Shown here piece after piece: positions 5,973 to 8,114 of a DNA stretch of 8,114 nucleotides (position 1 is the first letter of the stretch; the number at the start of each line of letters is the position of its first letter). Under the pieces are notes generated by a model. The model did no database searches. It was given only the letters and a program-made list of their open reading frames with translations, and had not been told where the DNA came from. The translations under genes were made by a program, and so were the position numbers. This stretch comes from DATKZS01 sp035527835 [NCBI: bacterium] (lineage in GTDB: Bacteria > RBG-13-61-14), in contig DATKZS010000160.1 of NCBI GenBank assembly GCA_035527835.1, positions 1 through 8,114 on the forward strand, in the 5' to 3' direction.

Positions 5973-6002
5973 TTGACATTAGAAGCCTCTAACGTCTACA
6001 AT
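5973..6002 (+). promoter_or_regulatory. Sigma-70 promoter of the two-component operon
   Basis: TTGACA (5973-5978, perfect -35), 18-base spacer, TACAAT (5997-6002, five of six). Transcription would begin about 6009, leaving a leader of roughly 30 bases that contains GGGGAG (6027-6032), six bases before the regulator ATG. Confidence 0.7.
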
Positions 6003-6038
6003 TCTCATGGAGCGGGTCAAGGAATTGGGGAGATCGGC

Positions 6039-6836
6039 ATGCGCATACTGGTGATCGAGGACGAGAAGAAGGTTGCGCGGTTCATTAAGCGCGGCTTGGA
6101 GGAGGCGGGGTACCTGGTGGACTCGGCCGCTGACGGCGAGGAGGGCCTGTACCTCGCGGAGATAGACGATTACGATCTGATCATCCTTGACCTGATCCTT
6201 CCGCGCAAGAACGGTCTCGAGGTTTGCAAGGAGCTCCGGGAGCAGAACATCAAGGTGCCGGTTCTGATCCTGTCGGCGCGGGACTCGGTGGAGGACAAGG
6301 TAACGGGCCTGGACATGGGGGCCGACGATTACCTGACCAAGCCGTTCGCGTTCTCGGAGCTTCTGGCCCGGGTGCGGGCGCTGCTTCGGCGCGGCGAGTC
6401 CATGGTGCCGGTCAAGCTGCAGGTGGCGGACCTGGCCATGGACACCGTGACCCACACGGTGAACCGGGCGGGCAAGGAGATCAAGCTCACCAGCAAGGAG
6501 TACGCGCTCCTCGAATACTTCATGATGAACGTGGGCAAGGTGCTCACCCGCACCATGCTCTCCGAGCACGTCTGGGACTATACCTTCGACACCTTCTCCA
6601 ACGTGATTGACGTTTACATCAATTACCTGCGCAACAAGGTGGACCGGGACTTCGAGCCCAAGCTGATCCACACCGTCCGGGGCGTGGGCTATGTGATGCG
6701 CGCCAAGCCCGAGGGCGAGGAGGAGGACGAGGAGGAAAAGCCCGACCGGGCGGCCCGGGAAAAGGCCCGCGCCGGCTTCCGTTCGCGCCACAAGGACACC
6801 GACGAGGATGAGGAGAAGGCGGAGAAGGGTGAGTAA
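6039..6836 (+). CDS. OmpR/PhoB-family response regulator with charged C-terminal tail
   Basis: A 265-residue DNA-binding response regulator. The receiver domain (1-about 115) has the acidic pair Glu7-Asp8, phosphoacceptor Asp51 in LIILDLILP, Ser79 in LSAR and Lys101 in LTKPF. The winged-helix domain (about 125-221) contains LTSKEYALLEYFMMN (150-164), SEHVWDYTFDTFSNVIDVYI (175-194) and the closing HTVRGVGYVMR (211-221), all typical of the CusR/PhoP/MprA-like group. Such proteins normally end here; this one continues with about 43 highly charged residues (GEEEDEEEKPD... to EKGE), probably disordered. Start ATG 6039 is supported by GGGGAG six bases upstream; the frame is open back to the -35 TTG, which is not a start. 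It is phosphorylated presumably by the kinase encoded 101 bases downstream. The target genes are unknown; xsc is a positional candidate only. Confidence 0.95.
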   Translation: MRILVIEDEKKVARFIKRGLEEAGYLVDSAADGEEGLYLAEIDDYDLIILDLILPRKNGLEVCKELREQNIKVPVLILSARDSVEDKVTGLDMGADDYLTKPFAFSELLARVRALLRRGESMVPVKLQVADLAMDTVTHTVNRAGKEIKLTSKEYALLEYFMMNVGKVLTRTMLSEHVWDYTFDTFSNVIDVYINYLRNKVDRDFEPKLIHTVRGVGYVMRAKPEGEEEDEEEKPDRAAREKARAGFRSRHKDTDEDEEKAEKGE

Positions 6837-6841
6837 GGCTT

Positions 6842-6864
6842 GGGCTTGGGCTTGGGGCTTGGGG
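6842..6864 (+). other. G-quadruplex consensus at the 3' end of the regulator gene
   Basis: Four G-runs (GGG, GGG, GGGG, GGGG) separated by CTT each time meet the G3+N1-7 consensus on the mRNA-like strand, starting five bases after the regulator stop. The last runs also serve in the 6848-6929 hairpin, so the two folds compete. Confidence 0.5.
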
Positions 6865-6934
6865 CTTGAGGCTTGAGGCGCGGGACGTGGGGCTTTTCCC
6901 TCAAGCCTCAAGCCCCAAGCCTCAAGCCCTTTTT
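6848..6934 (+). terminator. Repeat-built hairpin plus T-run, terminator-like, inside the operon
   Basis: The arm 6848-6878 (GGGGCTT/GAGGCTT heptamers) pairs with 6899-6929 in the opposite sense. The 31-base arms differ at one position, which would still be a G-U wobble in RNA; the loop is about 20 bases. TTTTT (6930-6934) follows at once, three bases before the kinase ATG. This has the layout of a Rho-independent terminator, although its stem is far longer than usual. It ends exactly between regulator and kinase, so it could lower kinase expression relative to the regulator. Confidence 0.5.
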
Positions 6935-6937
6935 ACC

Positions 6938-7987
6938 ATGAGTAAATCCCGGGAAAAGTTTTCGGGGCTGGCCGTGGCGGGCACCGCGCTTATCGCCGCG
7001 GCCTGGTTCGGCCTGACGCTCATGCTGTCGCGGCCGCTGGGGTCGTGGCCCAGCCTGGTGTCGCTGGCCGGGTTGGCGGCCTTTATCGCGGTGTGCTCGT
7101 ACCTGGTCGGGAGCGCGGCCTTTTGGCCGCTGAGGCGGACGCGCGAGCTGATGCAGTCGGTCTCCGGGATGGGGTTTCGGGACCGGCTGTATGTGGAGGA
7201 CACGGACGACGACGCGGGCATGATCCAGCTTGAGCTTAACGGGCTCCTGGACCGGCTGGAGGACGCGCTGGCCCGACAGCGGCAGTTCGTGGGCGCGATC
7301 TCGCACGACATCCGGACGCCGCTGACCATTATCAAGGGCGACATCGAGGTCGCGCTGATGCGGGCGCGGACGCCGGCGGAGTACCAGGAAATTTTGCGTT
7401 CCAACCAGGAGGAGGTGGAGCGCATCCGCCGCCTGGTGGAGGACCTGCTGACCCTGGCGCGGGCGGAACACGGCGAGCTGGGCCTCAACGTGCGCGCGGT
7501 CTCGCTGAGCACGATGGCGGTCGAGGCCCGGGAGAGCATGAACGACCTGTTCCGCAGAAAGGGCCTCACCCTGGACGTGTACATCGAGGGCGAGGTCCGG
7601 GTGGAGGGCGACCAGGCCAAGCTCCGCCAGGTCCTCCATAACCTGCTCGAAAACGCCGCCCACTATACCCCGGCGGGAGGGCGCGTCGAGCTCACCGTGT
7701 TCGCCGACGTCGAGCGCGACGAGGCCCAGATGCGCGTCCGCGACACCGGCGTCGGCATCTCGCCCCGCGACCTGCCCCACATCTTCGAACCATTTTACCG
7801 CGGCACGCCCTCGCGCCGCACCCGCCATGACGGCTACGGCCTCGGCCTCTCCATCTGCGACCACATCGTAAGGGCCCACGGCGGGTCCATCAGCGTGGAG
7901 AGCCGGCAGGGGCCGGGATCGGGGTCCACCTTCAGCGTCCGCCTGCCCCGCCGCCCCGCGGGCGCATCCTCCGCCGGAAGGGGTTGA
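6938..7987 (+). CDS. Sensor histidine kinase with very short external loop
   Basis: 349 residues from ATG 6938. Two transmembrane helices (about 11-30 and 39-61) are joined by only about eight residues (SRPLGSWP), so there is no periplasmic sensor domain. A HAMP-like linker follows (about 62-112). The HisKA domain has His123 in AISHDIRTPLT (120-130), and the ATPase domain has the N box HNLLENAAHYTP (234-245), DTGVGI (269-274), FEPFYRG (283-289) and GYGLGLSI (299-306). This is an EnvZ/CusS-type core, and the partner is the regulator just upstream. The short loop resembles intramembrane-sensing kinases. No Shine-Dalgarno precedes ATG 6938: the bases before it are the repeat and T-run. A GTG at 6887 in the same frame has GAGG eight bases upstream and would add 17 residues encoded by the repeat; it is the main alternative start. 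Confidence 0.95.
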   Translation: MSKSREKFSGLAVAGTALIAAAWFGLTLMLSRPLGSWPSLVSLAGLAAFIAVCSYLVGSAAFWPLRRTRELMQSVSGMGFRDRLYVEDTDDDAGMIQLELNGLLDRLEDALARQRQFVGAISHDIRTPLTIIKGDIEVALMRARTPAEYQEILRSNQEEVERIRRLVEDLLTLARAEHGELGLNVRAVSLSTMAVEARESMNDLFRRKGLTLDVYIEGEVRVEGDQAKLRQVLHNLLENAAHYTPAGGRVELTVFADVERDEAQMRVRDTGVGISPRDLPHIFEPFYRGTPSRRTRHDGYGLGLSICDHIVRAHGGSISVESRQGPGSGSTFSVRLPRRPAGASSAGRG

Positions 7988-7995
7988 AGAGATTT

Positions 7996-8114
7996 GGGGT
8001 TTGGGGCTTGGGGCTTGGGACTTGGGGCTTGGGGCTTGGGGCTTGGGACTTGGGGCTTGGGGCTTGGGCTTGGGGCTTGGGGCTTGAGGCTTGGGGCATG
8101 GGGCTTGGGGCTTG
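7996..8114 (+). repeat. GGGGCTT tandem heptamer array, continues past the window
   Basis: Seventeen consecutive units begin nine bases after the kinase stop. Thirteen have a GGGG run, two read GGGA, one GGG and one GAGG; linkers are mostly CTT, with one TTT at the left end and one CAT. The plus strand therefore offers repeated G-run/3-base-loop patterns that fit the G-quadruplex consensus several times over. Unlike the two upstream spacers, no inverted arm is seen within the window; one could lie beyond the edge. The left-end unit GGGGTTT bridges the GAGGTTT type (5885-5962) and the GGGGCTT type. Confidence 0.85.

Larger units (their letters stand above)
5811..6038. other. Divergent control region between xsc and the response regulator
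   Basis: This 228-base spacer carries the xsc ribosome binding site and palindrome, a possible lone -10 TACAAT for xsc on the minus strand (5858-5863, no good -35 seen), a heptamer inverted repeat (5885-5962), and the plus-strand promoter of the regulator (5973-6002). The inverted repeat sits between the two promoters. Confidence 0.6.

Noticed and set aside
7996-8114. CRISPR array
   Set aside because: Seven-base units in direct tandem without spacers; not a CRISPR pattern.

Overview
The window is GC-rich, tightly coded bacterial DNA with five complete genes, one partial gene, and repeat-filled spacers. The organism is a Gram-negative-type bacterium: it has probable exported and lipoprotein-like products and an FtsY with an N-terminal membrane segment and a long Pro/Ala linker. 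The sulfonate enzyme, gene style and spacer repeats would suit a Desulfobacterota/deltaproteobacterium-like or PVC-like environmental lineage. That is inference; no marker here fixes the taxon.

Left part, all minus strand. 1-251 is the 5' end of a secreted protein with a perfect Shine-Dalgarno. Upstream is a 595-base spacer (252-846) with a strong extended -10 promoter at 709-737, which would give a leader of about 450 bases. 847-2100 encodes an exported, probably beta-propeller protein of unknown function. 2101-2624 holds no gene but three nested or adjacent inverted-repeat elements. 2625-4004 is ftsY, the signal recognition particle receptor. 4080-5810 is recognisably xsc, sulfoacetaldehyde acetyltransferase, which releases sulfite and acetyl phosphate from sulfoacetaldehyde, the intermediate of taurine and isethionate breakdown. 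xsc and ftsY are 75 bases apart on the same strand, with a REP-like hairpin between them.

Right part, plus strand. Divergent from xsc lies a two-component pair: an OmpR/PhoB-type response regulator (6039-6836) with an unusual charged tail, and a histidine kinase (6938-7987) with two membrane helices and almost no external loop. A near-consensus sigma-70 promoter (5973-6002) precedes the regulator.

The most notable non-coding signal is a degenerate heptamer family, roughly GRGGYTT, in every spacer of the right part. It forms a large imperfect palindrome between xsc and the regulator (5885-5962). Between regulator and kinase it forms a near-perfect 31-base hairpin followed by five T (6848-6934), looking like an intrinsic terminator inside the operon and leaving the kinase without an obvious ribosome binding site. 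After the kinase it forms a G-run tandem array (7996-8114) that continues past the window edge. The array and the start of the regulator-kinase spacer fit the G-quadruplex consensus.
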